NCBI GenBank assembly: GCA_963556195.1
Contig: OY744525.1
Coordinates: 26,637,913-26,701,912 of the forward strand
Source of the DNA: Sepiola atlantica
Lineage: Eukaryota; Mollusca; Cephalopoda; Sepiida; Sepiolidae
DNA length: 64,000 nucleotides
Reading direction: 5' to 3'
Shown: positions 41,227 to 51,763 of the stretch, piece after piece
Layout: each line of letters starts with the position of its first letter
Numbering within the stretch: the first letter of the stretch is position 1
Notes under the pieces: model-generated
Database searches by the model: none
Told to the model about the DNA's origin: nothing
Seen by the model: the letters and a program-made list of their open reading frames with translations, nothing else
Translations under genes and position numbers: made by a program

Positions 41227-42375
41227 CTAATGTTGGCGCAAGAAATCCTGGCCAAGTATTAAGTCCAAACACAGAATTTTCAGAATACCAAGCCGTGTAG
41301 CAACGTAGAACTGGTCATTAAGATCGAGAGCTAGGTTAACAACAACATAGCCCTTGGAACGAGTATTCAAGGTTTTCTGAGCCATAGAAATGTCTTTATT
41401 GGACGGATAAACTTTTAGTTTTAGTTTCTGCACAATTCTTTCGTTAAGATAGCTGTCAGTACTGCAAGACTCCAGGAGAGCACTTAATCTTGTTCCGTTA
41501 ATAGTCACATGCGTTGCAGCTGGCGCGAGTCCTTGTGGTATATTGGTAAATGTGGTCAGTAAGTGAGAACCGACCAATGTTGCCACTGAACTTGAAGACT
41601 TAGATTTGCACACGCGGGCATAATGTCCTTTCTTGGAGCATTTATTGCAAGTAGCCTCGTGGGCAGGACAGCTATCTCTTGAATGATAGGAGAAACCACA
41701 AAAGAAACATTTACGATTCTTATATGTGGCAGCTGTAGCCGATTCACTGGGAGTAACTGGAGGACTAGAACAACTACATTCACATACCTGTAGTGATCCT
41801 GGGTCTACGACCGTAGCCAGGTAGGTATCCGGAGTTGCATACGCATCACTATTACTCTGGGCTATATCCAACACAGAGGCTTGACTGTACGCCGTCAGAA
41901 GGTCCAGCGTTTTATTTTCCAGAAGCCGCTGTCGTATTGAAGGCGAGGATATTCCAGAAATGAATGCGTCACGCATTGCTTCGTCGCCACACTCTACTGC
42001 ACTGTGGTCGTGGAAGCTGCAATTCCTTTTTAGTTCGTCCATCGTTTCTCCCGGCTTCTGCCGTCTGGTTGCTAGTATATGTCTTGCAAAGACTTCATTT
42101 GGTGTTTTAATAAACAAACTGTCCAGCTTTGCTATAGCAGCATCAAAGTTCGTACATGTCTCTATAAATTCATAAACATTAGAGCTCACACAGCTTAACA
42201 GGGTTCTGTATTTGTTTGGTATCCTATCTTCATAATCTTCAAGGTAATTACTTAATATTGCACTCCAGTGTCGGTATTCCTTGGCAGCTGTCGGTAGACT
42301 GGGATCAATGTCTAGGCATTTTGGTTTCCATGTCACATCCATCTTAGTATCGTGGTAGACATCCAAAAAAAACAA
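41227..42375 (-). pseudogene. Ty3/gypsy element 1: gag and protease
   Basis: A 382-codon open frame. The N-terminal part (WKPKCLDIDPSLPTAAKEYR, RHILATRRQKPGETMDEL) is the gag capsid-like region. Two zinc knuckles follow: CFFCGFSYHSRDSC and CNKCSKKGHYARVC. After them comes the retropepsin region, where the usual D-S/T-G triad reads LLESCSTDSYL. The catalytic Asp is Glu and the Gly is Cys, so the protease should be dead even though the frame is open. The end ILCLDLILGQDFLRQH fits the retropepsin C-terminal motif. It is joined to pol after a short gap. Confidence 0.88.
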
Positions 42376-42392
42376 GTTTTAGTTGAATAAAC

Positions 42393-42551
42393 TGTAATAA
42401 AAAAAAAACACGTGTTACTTGGAAACTAAGCTTTATTCAACTAAAAAAGCAATACAAAAAGGTGGCAGATATGGCCAGTTTTAATACGCATCACCTGACG
42501 ACTTCCGGCTCCGGGAGCACGTATGGAAGCCCATACGAATGTAATATAACA
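42393..42551 (-). repeat. Possible 5' LTR of gypsy element 1
   Basis: On the minus strand this 159-bp stretch begins TGTTATATTACATTCG, includes AATAAAGCTTAG and ends TTTATTACA, shortly before gag. There is no second copy to compare, so this is a positional guess supported by TG...CA and the poly(A)-type signal. Confidence 0.4.
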
Positions 42552-42585
42552 CCTAGTCACAAAAAAAAATATTTGTTATGGTTCC

Positions 42586-42623
42586 TTCCTTTTGGCTAAG
42601 ATCAAAGTGTAGTATCTGTTCTC
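42586..42623 (+). repeat. U2-like SINE head only
   Basis: CTTTTGGCTAAGATCAAAGT followed by GTAGTATCTGTTC is an almost perfect U2 5' segment. The sequence then diverges immediately into unrelated DNA with no SINE body. Confidence 0.75.
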
Positions 42624-43635
42624 GACATTTCAGCGATATTTCACACTTTACTAAAGCCAGTAAATTATCTTCCTTGAAAATGAAATTCTAAATAAGTTTT
42701 TAAACGCTATCACTTTTTTAAGAAAATCTCTTTATCTTATGTTATTTATAATTATAATAATAGTACTATCGATAAAACGATTGCGTATGTAGAAGAAAAT
42801 TTGATAATACAAAGTAGAAAGGTATATTACAGAATATTAATTTATTAAAAACTTTAAAATAAATATATATGCAAATAAACAAAGTCGAGATTTGTTTAAG
42901 TAAGTTGGAAATGCCTATATAAAGGATATTTCAATATATTATTATATCATTAGAATTAAATAATTCTAACGTGTTTTGATGTTAATATATTTAGGATAGA
43001 TCGAATAAAACTTTGGCATTTATTCATTTAAATATATTTTGTGTTTTATTTATTTCACTCAGTTTGCTGAACGGTTCACCTCGTGAGGTCAGCGCTGCTG
43101 AACAACTTTATTTCGACTCCTGCTACAATATAAAACAAGGGCAAGTAACTCTTGCCTTCATAACTGAACATCTCCATTTGTCAAGATATCATTTTTATTA
43201 TTTACAAACGATTTTAACATTTATTATATTTACAAATAAAGTCTTTCAAGTATTTCGGTTTTTGTGATAACCATCCTCTGCTTGATATTGTTGATTTCTG
43301 TTTTTCCTCCCTTTCTCTTCCTGAGGGAGAATTGTCTACCTTTTCCGAAATAGGTAGTCAGTGTTTTCTGTTTCTTTTTTTACTTTCTCCAAGGTTCATC
43401 TTTACTGTATATGTCCTATTTTTCTTATTTGCTGCTGTGACTATACCAGTATTTCTCCACATTTTCTCCTCATCCGTTTTTTCTCAGATTCTATCTTAGT
43501 GGTTTCAAGTTTTTACTTCCATGTCTTTTATCGTAATTTGTTTTACTTTTTGTTTTGTAAGACCCATCTCTCTCTTTTACTTTTCGTAAATTTGGCCATT
43601 AGTTGGATAACTGTAAAATTGTTTTCATTTTTCTA
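42624..43635. other. No recognised gene
   Basis: AT-rich. Around 43075-43120 a short less AT-rich segment (CACCTCGTGAGGTCAGCGCT) could be LTR material of gypsy element 2, but no partner copy exists here. Open frames 43013-43267 and 43361-43660 have no recognised motif. Confidence 0.35.
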
Positions 43636-43639
43636 CCCA

Positions 43640-45060
43640 TCAAGAGTTCTGCTGGGTTAACTCCCGTAGTAGTTATAGGTGTACTACGGTAGGCCATTAA
43701 TGCGAGAAATATGTCTGGCTGTCGTACTATTTTTTCGCAATTTTCACTGCGCTTTCGGCAGCTCCATTCGCATGAGGGAAATGCAGACTAACTGTGGTGT
43801 GTATGAATCCATATTGTTTTGCAAATTCTTTGAAATATATTCTTGTGAATTGTCCTCCATTATCACTTACGATGCCATCAGGTATTCCCCATCGAGCAAA
43901 TATATTTCATAATTTTCCAATTACTGTTTTACTGGTTAGTGGATTTAATTTCACTATTTCCAAGTAACGGGAGAAATAGTCTGTTAAGACTAAGTAATAT
44001 TCTCCCTCCAATTTTAGGATGTCTCTTCCCAATTTCTGCCACGGCCTATCTGGCAACGTAGTTGGTTTCAATGTTTCATTGGAATTTGCAGCACGATGAC
44101 AATTGCAAAATACACATCCTTTAATGAAATCCTCTATTTCTTGTAATATTCTTGACCACCATACCGACATTTTGGCTCGGCCTCGGCATTTGTTTAACCC
44201 CAGATGTCCGGTATGTATTGCTCGTAACATTTCTGCTCTGAGATTTTGTGGAATCATTATTCGGTCTTGGTAAAACAGAATTTTCTGATGAACTGATAGA
44301 TCATTCCTATAGTAATCTTCGTTTAATCTATCCTCCTTGCTCGGCCAACAATTTGATGTAAAATGGATAAGCTCTTGTAATTTTGAATCCTTAGATGTAG
44401 CATTCATAATTTCTTTTAATTTTCTATCAGTAGCTAATCTAGTCTTTATAACAGTATCTATATGCATTTCTACATCTTTCTCCGTAGCGCTTTCTTCTTT
44501 TCCAATTGGACTTCTAGACAGTGCATCTGATACCAGTAAAAGTTTCCCAGAGATATACTCAGCTGTAGGATTGTATAGCCTAAGTCTCATCAACAGTCTT
44601 TGACATCTCAAAGGAGTGTTGTTTAGATCCTGGGTACTTATTAACAGTATCAAAGGTTTGTGATCCGTTATAAGACAAAACTGATCCAGTCCAGCAATAT
44701 ACCTGTCAAATTTCACATAAGCTTATATGCTCGCTAAACATTCGTTTTCGATTTGAGCATAGTTTCACTTTGTCTGTGTCAGCATACGAGGGGCATAAGC
44801 TATGACTCTCAATATTTTATTTTCTTCTTGGAAAATGACAGCGCCAAGTCCATAGCTGCTCGCATCAGTACGAATCATGATGAGCTTTTTCGGATTATAA
44901 TAAGTTAATATCGGTGCCTGTGTCAACAGTTCTTTAACGCTTTCAAATGACTTTTCTTGAGGTTCATTCCAGGCCCAAACTGTATCGTTTTGTTTTCTGA
45001 CAGGAACGATTGGGCTTTACCAATCCATTCATTGTGTGACCTTCTCAATCATTTCATCGT
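43640..45060 (-). pseudogene. Ty3/gypsy element 2: RNase H and integrase
   Basis: From 45060 down: KSFESVKELLTQAPIL and IRTDASSYGLGAVIFQEE (RNase H), several stops, then the long frame 44716-43907 with CLITDHKPLILL and LLMRLRLYNPTAEYISGK. The zinc region follows (HTGHLGLNKCRGRAKMSVWW ... CVFCNCH), then the integrase core: LGRDILKL, and after a stop IVSDNGGQFTRIYF and HANGAAESAVK. The three acidic positions D, D and E are present. The reverse transcriptase palm is deleted between 45064 and the RNase H. This is the K02A2.6-like type of gypsy pol. Confidence 0.82.
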
Positions 45061-45063
45061 CTT

Positions 45064-45553
45064 CTAAATGTTGAAGTTCTTTCTTGATTTTTGGCAGAAT
45101 TGGAAAAGCAGTCGAAGTACAATATGGTTTGATCCGTCTTTTAAAATTATTTTCACTGGGTCTGTTTTCATAACTCCAGTTATCTTCCCTTTGTTTATGT
45201 TATCCACAACCGTAACCAAACCCATTCGATACGCTATGCCTCTCGATAACAGATTGTCTGTATTGTTATCGATAACATGTATCTTGAATGAATACATGTT
45301 ATCTTTATGTGTCGTATCGACAGTAAATTTCCCTTTTACAGTTCAATATCCCTTTGGGACTTTTATATATGCCATATGCTGGTTTTAAATCAGTTTTTTT
45401 GTTTAAGCTACGAAACGTTTCGCAACTGATAACGTTGATATCCGCTCTGGTATCAATTTTGAATACAAGGGAATTTTCACCTACCTCTAATTGTACGTGC
45501 CATGGGTCTATTACATTTTCTCTGAGTTCTTTTTTTTTGGTAAATAGCCCCAT
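45064..45553 (-). pseudogene. Ty3/gypsy element 2: protease region
   Basis: The minus frame from 45553 reads WHVQLEVGENSLVFKIDTRA then DINVISCETFRSL, a retropepsin whose DTG triad reads DTR. After a stop near 45305 the frame 45297-45064 continues with LLSRGIAYRMGLV (the flap-to-C-terminal region) and DPVKIILKDG. The changed Gly and the stop mean this protease is non-functional. Confidence 0.75.
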
Positions 45554-48140
45554 GAAAGTATTCTTCTGCCGTATGTCTTTTCACTTGTCTGACATTATGT
45601 GCTTTAGATCTGCAACATATCGCAAAATGGTTTTTTTGTTTGCAGTTTAGTTTTGGCATCTTTTCCCGTTTGCTGTGAGTTCTGTTACATTTTTCACATC
45701 TCTGTGTATTCGTTTGTTTTTGTGGATAATTCTGTTTTTGTGGATAATCCTGTTTTTGTGGATAATTCTGTTTTTGTGGATAATCCTGTTTTTGTGGATA
45801 ATTCTGTTTTTGTGGATAATTCTGTTTTTGTGGATAATCCTGTTCTTGTGGATAATTCTGCTTCCATTCGTTTTGTTTTTGTGGATAATTCTGTTCTTGT
45901 GGATAATTCTGTTCTTGTGGATAATTCTGTTTCCATTCGTTTTATTTTTATGGATAATTCTGTTTTTGTGGATAATCCTGTTTTTATGGATAATTCTGTT
46001 TTTGTGGATAATTCTGTTCTTGTCGATAATTCTGTTTCCATTCGTTTTGTTTTTGTGGATAATTCTGTTTTTGTGGATAATTCTGTTCTTTGTGGATAAT
46101 TCTATTTCCATTCGTTTTGTTTTTGTGGATAATCCTGTTTTTTGTGGATAATCCTGTTTTTTGTGGATAATTCTGTTTTTGTGGATAATCCTGTTCTTGT
46201 AGATAATTCTGTTTCCATTCGTTTTGTTTTTGTGGATAATTCTGTTTTTTGTGGATAATCCTGTTTTTGTGGATAATTCTGTTTTTGTGGATAATCCTGT
46301 TCTTGTGGATAATTCTGTTTCCATTCGTTTTGTTTTTGTGGATAATTCTGTTCTTGTGGATAATTCTGTTCTTGTAGATAATTCTATTTCCATTCGTTTT
46401 GTTTTTGTGGATAATCCTGTTTTTTGTGGATAATCCTGTTTTTGTGGATAATTCTGTTTTTGTGGATAATCCTGTTCTTGTAGATAATTCTGTTTCCATT
46501 CGTTTTGTTTTTGTGGATAATTCTGTTTTTGTGGATAATTCTGTTCTTTGTGGATAATTCTATTTCCATTCGTTTTGTTTTTGTGGATAATCCTGTTTTT
46601 TGTGGATAATTCTGTTCTTTGTGAATAATCCTGTTTTTTGTGGATAATCCTGTTTTTGTGGATAATTCTGTTTTTGTGGATAATTCTGTTTTTTGTGGAT
46701 AATCCTGTTTTTTGTGGATAATCCTGTTTTTGTGGATAATTCTGTTTTTGTGGATAATCCTGTTTTTTGTGGATAATCCTGTTTTTTGTGGATAATCCTG
46801 TTTTTGTGGATAATTCTGTTTTTGTGGATAATCCTGTTCTTGTGGATAATTCTGTTTCCATTCGTTTTGTTTTTGTGGATAATTCTGTTTTTGTGGATAA
46901 TTCTGTTCTTTGTGGATAATTCTATTTCCATTCGTTTTGTTTTTGTGGATAATCCTGTTTTTTGTGGATAATCCTGTTTTTTGTGGATAATTCTGTTCTT
47001 TGTGAATAATCCTGTTTTTTGTGGATAATCCTGTTTTTTGTGGATAATGCTGTTTTTTGTGGATAATCCTGTTTGTGGTGGATAATCCTGTTTTTTGTGG
47101 ATAATGCTGTTTTTTGTGGATAATGCTGTTTTTGTGGATAATGCTGTTTTTTGTGGATAATCCTGTTTTTTGTGGATAATGCTGTTTTTTGTGGATAATC
47201 CTGTTTTTTGTGGATAATGCTGTTTTTTGTGGATAATTCTGTTTTTTGTGGATAATGCTGTTTTTTGTGGATAATCCTGTTTTTTGTGGATAATGCTGTT
47301 TTTTGTGGATAATCCTGTTTTTTGTGGATAATGCTGTTTTTTGTGGATAATCCTGTTTTTTGTGGATAATGCTGTTTTTTGTGGATAATCCTGTTTTTTG
47401 TGGATAATCCTGTTTTTTGTGGATAATCCTGTTTTTTGTGGATAATGCTGTTTTTTGTGGATAATCCTGTTTTTTGTGGATAATGCTGTTTTTTGTGGAT
47501 AATCCTGTTTTTTGTGGATAATGCTGTTTTTTGTGGATAATGCTGTTTTTTGTGGATAATCCTGTTCTTGTAGATAATTCTGTTTCCATTCGTTTTGTTT
47601 TTGTGGATAATTCTGTTCTTTGTGGATAATTCTATTTCCATTCGTTTTGTTTTTGTGGATAATCCTGTTTTTTGTGGATAATCCTGTTTTTGTGGATAAT
47701 CCTGTTTTTTGTGGATAATGCAGTTTCGAGTTTTGTCTGTTTTATTTCGTCTACAGACTTATCTGGCATCTCTTCCATTTGATGTCTTACTTGTTCATAG
47801 CTTCCAGCTATTTCGATAGCTTTTTCCAAACGTAGACCTTCTCTAAGTTGCAGTTTTTCTGATAAATCCCTTCTTTTTAATCCGATGACCAACCTGTCTC
47901 TTATTTGGTCATTTTCTTTTAGGGAAGTCGCAGTTTTCTGATAGTTTAGTAAAGTCCTCAAATAAACTTTTCTATTGTTTCACCTTCCCTTTGTGTTCTC
48001 AGGTGAAAGTTGGCGCGTTCGTGTATTGTATTCTTTTTGGCATGAAATGTGCCTCAAATTTATTCAATATCATGTCAAAATTCTTTTTTGTCTTCCTTTT
48101 TTGTTGAAAGATAACGACTTAAAAATTCCTTTCCCATACA
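45480..48140 (-). pseudogene. Ty3/gypsy element 2: gag with huge internal repeat
   Basis: The N-terminal part (about 48100-47730) reads, across frameshifts, LNKFEAHFMPKRIQYT, FHLRTQREGETIEKFI, IRDRLVIGLKRRDLSEKLQL and LEKAIEIAGSYEQV. This is the conserved gag region of gypsy elements. After SVDEIKQTKLETALSTK it enters the minisatellite (47728-45713). It leaves the array as QTNTQRCEKCNRTHSKRE and NCKQKNHFAICC, a damaged pair of zinc knuckles. The frame entering and the frame leaving differ by one position, so gag is not continuous as it stands. Confidence 0.8.
45713..47728 (-). repeat. 18/19-bp coding minisatellite inside gag, ~2 kb
   Basis: Roughly 110 units of CAGAATTATCCACAAAAA (18 bp; the variable site is C/T or G in the ATT/ATC/ATG part) or of a 19-bp form with one extra A. 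In 18-bp runs the minus strand encodes RIIHKN, NYPQKQ or LSTKTE depending on frame. In the 19-bp run (about 47020-47560) three units make a 57-bp, 19-residue period. A spacer CGAATGGAAA recurs every few units and makes higher-order blocks. No unit creates a stop in any minus frame except where the spacer meets certain variants. Confidence 0.95.
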
Positions 48141-48189
48141 ATATATCAGTGTACTAACTTGGGTCTCGGACGATTTTTTTGTATTTTAG

Positions 48190-49490
48190 TTTTTTCATTT
48201 ATTATAAAAAAGTATTTCACAAGATTTTTTTCCAAGAATAGGACTTAGGTAAACTGAAATGAAACTAGCATTAGTAATTTTCCAAGAATAATATTCTAAT
48301 AATGGCTACTGCTCCTAGAATTCGGCGAACATCTATCGTAAATGAAGTATATGACAATGATTTTATATGAACTGAAGACATATCATTACTCCAACTTGAT
48401 AGAAACCTGGCTGACAAATTGGAAACGATTGAATGGCTTGCAAAGCGTCGTTGGTTAGCAAATGATTTTAGTTGTGCAATCTGCCATGTAAGTTGCTCCT
48501 TGACACGGTATTCGAGATCCAGTGATGGATGAAGATGGGGTTGTCCAAAAGACAATTTTCGACTTTCAATACGGAAAAACTCTTTTTTTTTTTGAGAAAA
48601 GCAACCTCCCGTTAAGAACAATTGTTTTGATGATTTATCTGTGGAGTAAAGATTTGCCGCAAAAAAACATTATGGAAAAAACTGGTTTCAGCCACGTAAC
48701 CATAATCGATTCGTGCATTTTTTTAGGGGGGTGAATGCATGCAATTTCTGAACAGAAACTTCAAAGATTGGGGGGTATTTCAAATTATGGAACTCCGATA
48801 GAAGTGGAAATAGATGAAAGCAAGTTCCATCATCGGAAATACCATAGAGGACATTGGCAAAGAAAACAATGGGTGTTTGGTGCGATCGAGAGACATTCGG
48901 GTCGCTGTTGCTTGAGGGGAAGTGGCCGATCGGAAAAGGGAGATTTTTGTTCCCATAATCAGAGAGTGGATACTGTCTGGCAGTAGAATGATTAGCGATG
49001 GTTGGTCTGCATATGCCAATTTATCACAGGTAGACAGTGGCGTATACGACCACGATGTAGTGGTCCATGAAATGAATTTCGTGAATCCTAATGATTCTAC
49101 AGTCCATACACAATTAATTGAGAATACGTGGATGAGGGCCAAACGCAAACTTCGCCGGCAGTTTGGTACGTCATATACGCTCTTTAGCTCATATTTGTCG
49201 GAATTTATTTGGAGAGGCAAAGTCGGCCAGAACAAATTCAGCGAGATGCTCTGTTGCATTAAATTTATTTATTCTTTCTAAAAACTTTAAGTTCTTGTGA
49301 AATAGTTTATTTTTATCAGTAACTACAAGTTACTTATTGAAACATTGCAATCAGAAGAAATTGAGCAAGATGCTGTCTTGTATTATTTTTTAATTTAACG
49401 TTTAATGCTGGTTTCATTTCAGTTTACCTAAGTAATATGAAATACAAAAAAATCTTGTGAAATATTTTTTTTTTTTACATAAATGACAAA
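48190..49490 (+). mobile_element. Merlin DNA transposon 2, decayed
   Basis: Terminal inverted repeats of ~85 bp: 48193-48275 contains TATTTCACAAGATTTTTTT and CTTAGGTAAACTGAAATGAA, and both are found reversed at 49404-49490. A second and third AATCTTGTGAAATAT-like segment follow at about 49495 and 49540. The body encodes the transposase remnant at 48302-49281. It is a different lineage from the Merlin at 25986-27357. Confidence 0.8.
48302..49281 (+). pseudogene. Merlin transposase (DDE, ISXO2-like), frameshifted
   Basis: It starts MATAPRIRRTSIVNEVY, then LETIEWLAKRRWLANDFSC with a zinc-ribbon remnant (CAIC..SC). After frame changes, LPLRTIVLMIYLWSKDLPQ and MEKTGFSHVTIID follow. The DDE core is complete in pieces: VEIDESKFHHRKYHRGHW (first D), MISDGWSAYANLSQV (second D) and HTQLIENTWMRAKRKL (catalytic E). 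About four frame disruptions separate the blocks. Length matches a Merlin transposase of ~270-300 residues. The element is inactive but the catalytic residues survive. Confidence 0.85.
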
Positions 49491-50011
49491 AAAGCTTGTG
49501 AAATATTGTTTTTATAATAAATGAAAAATATAAAATACAAAAAATCTTGTGACACAACAAAACAGACTTTTACAACAAGTCTCAAATTAATATGGATAAA
49601 AAAAATTGTGTCATTTTGGCCATCTGTAGGGATATTGTATACCGATAATGAATTGGACGCAACCTGTAGCTTAATCTGGACAAATTCAAATATATTTCCC
49701 TAAATCATGTGAACTAAAAGAGTTGTTTTTTTTTCAAAACCAAATGTTCTAAGTTATTTTGAAAATACCCCCTCCCAACCTTCCTCCTTCCGCCATTTAC
49801 AAACCCCATTACTATTTCCTCAATCATATGGAATTACTGTATCGTAATATTCAAAATTTTCGTAAACATTTTTGGTAATCTTTAAGAAAACTCACCCTGA
49901 TTGGTCACCATTTATAAAATTGAGGTTGTGTCAAAAATCGAAATGATTTGACTTTTCAACAGAACAAAAAGTTGTTGGCACTTTTTTAGTTTAGCTGTGA
50001 ATCAGAAATAA
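49491..50011. other. No recognised gene
   Basis: Apart from echoes of the Merlin end up to ~49555, nothing is recognised. Confidence 0.4.
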
Positions 50012-50366
50012 TTTCGGAAATTTATTTCTATTTTGGGCATGGAGGAGGGGGTCAACATATTGCCACTGTGTGAATGAAGGTCAAGGTTGTTTGTCTGCAT
50101 GGCGTGATGTTGCGCACCTTTTTCTATCTTGGCAGTAGCAGCAGCATCATCATCGATGTAATGAAGTTTGGAGATGACGTCATACCGGTGTCTTTGGCGG
50201 GTTTTTTTAGTCAGTACCAGCAAGGATTTTGGAGACAACGGTCCTCTTTTGAAAGTACTCCGTCTGTTTTTTTGAGAATGGACGTAAAATGTTTGGATGA
50301 TTTTCTCCTCGTTCTTTGAGTAAGAACATTTTATTGTGGTTTTTTGGGGTATCTGAGCGACCCATA
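50012..50366 (+). repeat. LTR-like direct repeat, left copy
   Basis: Near-identical to 51407-51763 (from TTTCGGAAATTTATTTC to TGAGCGACCCA); only about ten differences are seen over ~355 bp. It ends exactly where the BEL integrase frame begins at 50374. If a TGGG...CCCA boundary is used, the LTR would be 50034-50364. Confidence 0.8.
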
Positions 50367-50373
50367 ATTCATT

Positions 50374-51351
50374 GTGAGGGCGGTCTACTTGGAGTTGGTG
50401 AGTGATATGTCCACACATTCTGTGATACTGGCGCTGGTTAGGTTTTTTAACATGTATTGGGTGCCTTCCCATATATATTCCGATAATGCGAGATCATTCA
50501 TTGGTGGGTGCAATTTGATTAAGCAGGTGCTTGTGGCGGATGAATTCGAGGAAAGATTCAGCACCTTTGATATCAAACACTTAACTATACCCTTGTATTC
50601 TGCCTGGTTCGGGAGTGTTTGGGAACGTCTTGTTGGGACGGTGAAGGGTTGTCTTTACAAGTTGGTGGGACGGCAGAAGCTGAGTTATTTCGAACTTCTC
50701 TCAGTGTTGTCAGATATACAGAATGCGGTTAACTCTCGTCCCCTCACTTACAGGTGTTCTGGGGATACCGGCTTGGATATCATTGCCCCCAATGCGTTTA
50801 TCCGCCCTCACTATAACAGTTCATTTTTTATAAACTCTGGCGAGTGTTTTCTTGAAGACTCTCCTCCTTCCAGGAGTGACCTTTTGGAGAAGTTGGCCCA
50901 CAGGGATTTCCTTTTACAAAGATTTAAGAGTTTGTGGTATGAAGAATACCTGCTCGGATTAAGGGAGCTGGACAGAGATTTGTATCAGACTGATTTTGAT
51001 GATGTCATCGCAGTGGATGATGTGATTCTCGTCAAGAACCCCGCCAAATCTCGCCCATATTGGTCCTTGGGTAGAGTGATTAAAGTAACTCCAGGTGATG
51101 ACTCTGCCCTGATTAGGAAAGCTGATGGCTCCACTCAGGAGCATTCTTTGAGGTACCTTTTTCCTTTGGAGTTATCGATTACTCATTCGCATCAAACTTC
51201 GGATTCCTCCGAAGAATGTTCTAGTTCAGGAGATCCTGAGGTGATTCCGGCTGACACTGTTGTTGGAGATTCTGTCGCAGCCTCCGATTCTAGGCCCCTT
51301 AGAACCCGTAGGAAGGTGAGTGATCAGAATAGGGACTATTTGTTGTATTGA
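50374..51351 (+). CDS. BEL/Pao integrase C-terminal half, open but truncated
   Basis: A 325-codon open frame that begins abruptly (GTG, no true start) in the integrase core: RAVYLELVSDMSTHSVILAL. It keeps the second catalytic Asp (IYSDNARSFIGG) and the Glu (FGSVWERLVGTVKGCLY), then NAVNSRPLTYRCSG. The DUF5641-like C-terminal domain follows (DVILVKNPAKSRPYWSLGRV ... RKADGSTQEHSLRYLFPLEL) and an acidic Ser-rich tail to a TGA/TAG at 51351. The zinc-binding N-terminus and first catalytic Asp are deleted. The frame has no internal stop, suggesting a recent internal deletion rather than long decay. Confidence 0.85.
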   Translation: MRAVYLELVSDMSTHSVILALVRFFNMYWVPSHIYSDNARSFIGGCNLIKQVLVADEFEERFSTFDIKHLTIPLYSAWFGSVWERLVGTVKGCLYKLVGRQKLSYFELLSVLSDIQNAVNSRPLTYRCSGDTGLDIIAPNAFIRPHYNSSFFINSGECFLEDSPPSRSDLLEKLAHRDFLLQRFKSLWYEEYLLGLRELDRDLYQTDFDDVIAVDDVILVKNPAKSRPYWSLGRVIKVTPGDDSALIRKADGSTQEHSLRYLFPLELSITHSHQTSDSSEECSSSGDPEVIPADTVVGDSVAASDSRPLRTRRKVSDQNRDYLLY

Positions 51352-51406
51352 GATAAACAAGGAGCATGTAGATAAAAACATTTTGTTTTTTTTCTTGTCC
51401 GGAAAG

Positions 51407-51763
51407 TTTCGGAAATTTATTTCTATTTTGGGCATGGAGGTGGGGGGGTCAACATATTGCCACTGTGTGAATGAAGGTCAAGGTTGTTTGTCTGCATGGC
51501 GTGATGTTGCGCACCTTTTTCTATCTTGGCAGTAGCAGCAGCATCATCATCGATGTAATGAAGTTTGGAGATGACGTCATACCGGTGTCTTTGACGTTTT
51601 TTTTTAGTCAGTACCAGCAAAGATTTTGGAGACAACGGTCCTCTTTTGAAAGTACTCCGTCTGTTTTTTTGAGAATGGACGTAAAATGTTTGGATGATTT
51701 TCTCCTCGTTCTTTGAGTAAGAACATTTTATTGTGGTTTTTCTGGGTATCTGAGTGACCCAGA
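51407..51763 (+). repeat. LTR-like direct repeat, right copy
   Basis: Second copy of 50012-50366, lying 55 bases after the integrase stop codon, where a 3' LTR is expected. Confidence 0.8.

Noticed and set aside
45653..46151. Plus-strand open frames (repeated Val-Asp-Asn or Leu-Trp-Ile) in the minisatellite
   Set aside because: They are the complementary strand of the gag repeat; the gag frames on the minus strand connect to real domains.
45713..47728. More than a hundred perfect TTATCCACA motifs (bacterial DnaA-box consensus), as if a replication origin
   Set aside because: They are the by-product of one minisatellite unit inside a eukaryotic gypsy gag. Everything around is animal transposon sequence, so a bacterial origin is not plausible.
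45713..47728. CRISPR-like array of regular short repeats
   Set aside because: There are no unique spacers: units abut directly and differ only by single-base variants. The context is an animal genome.
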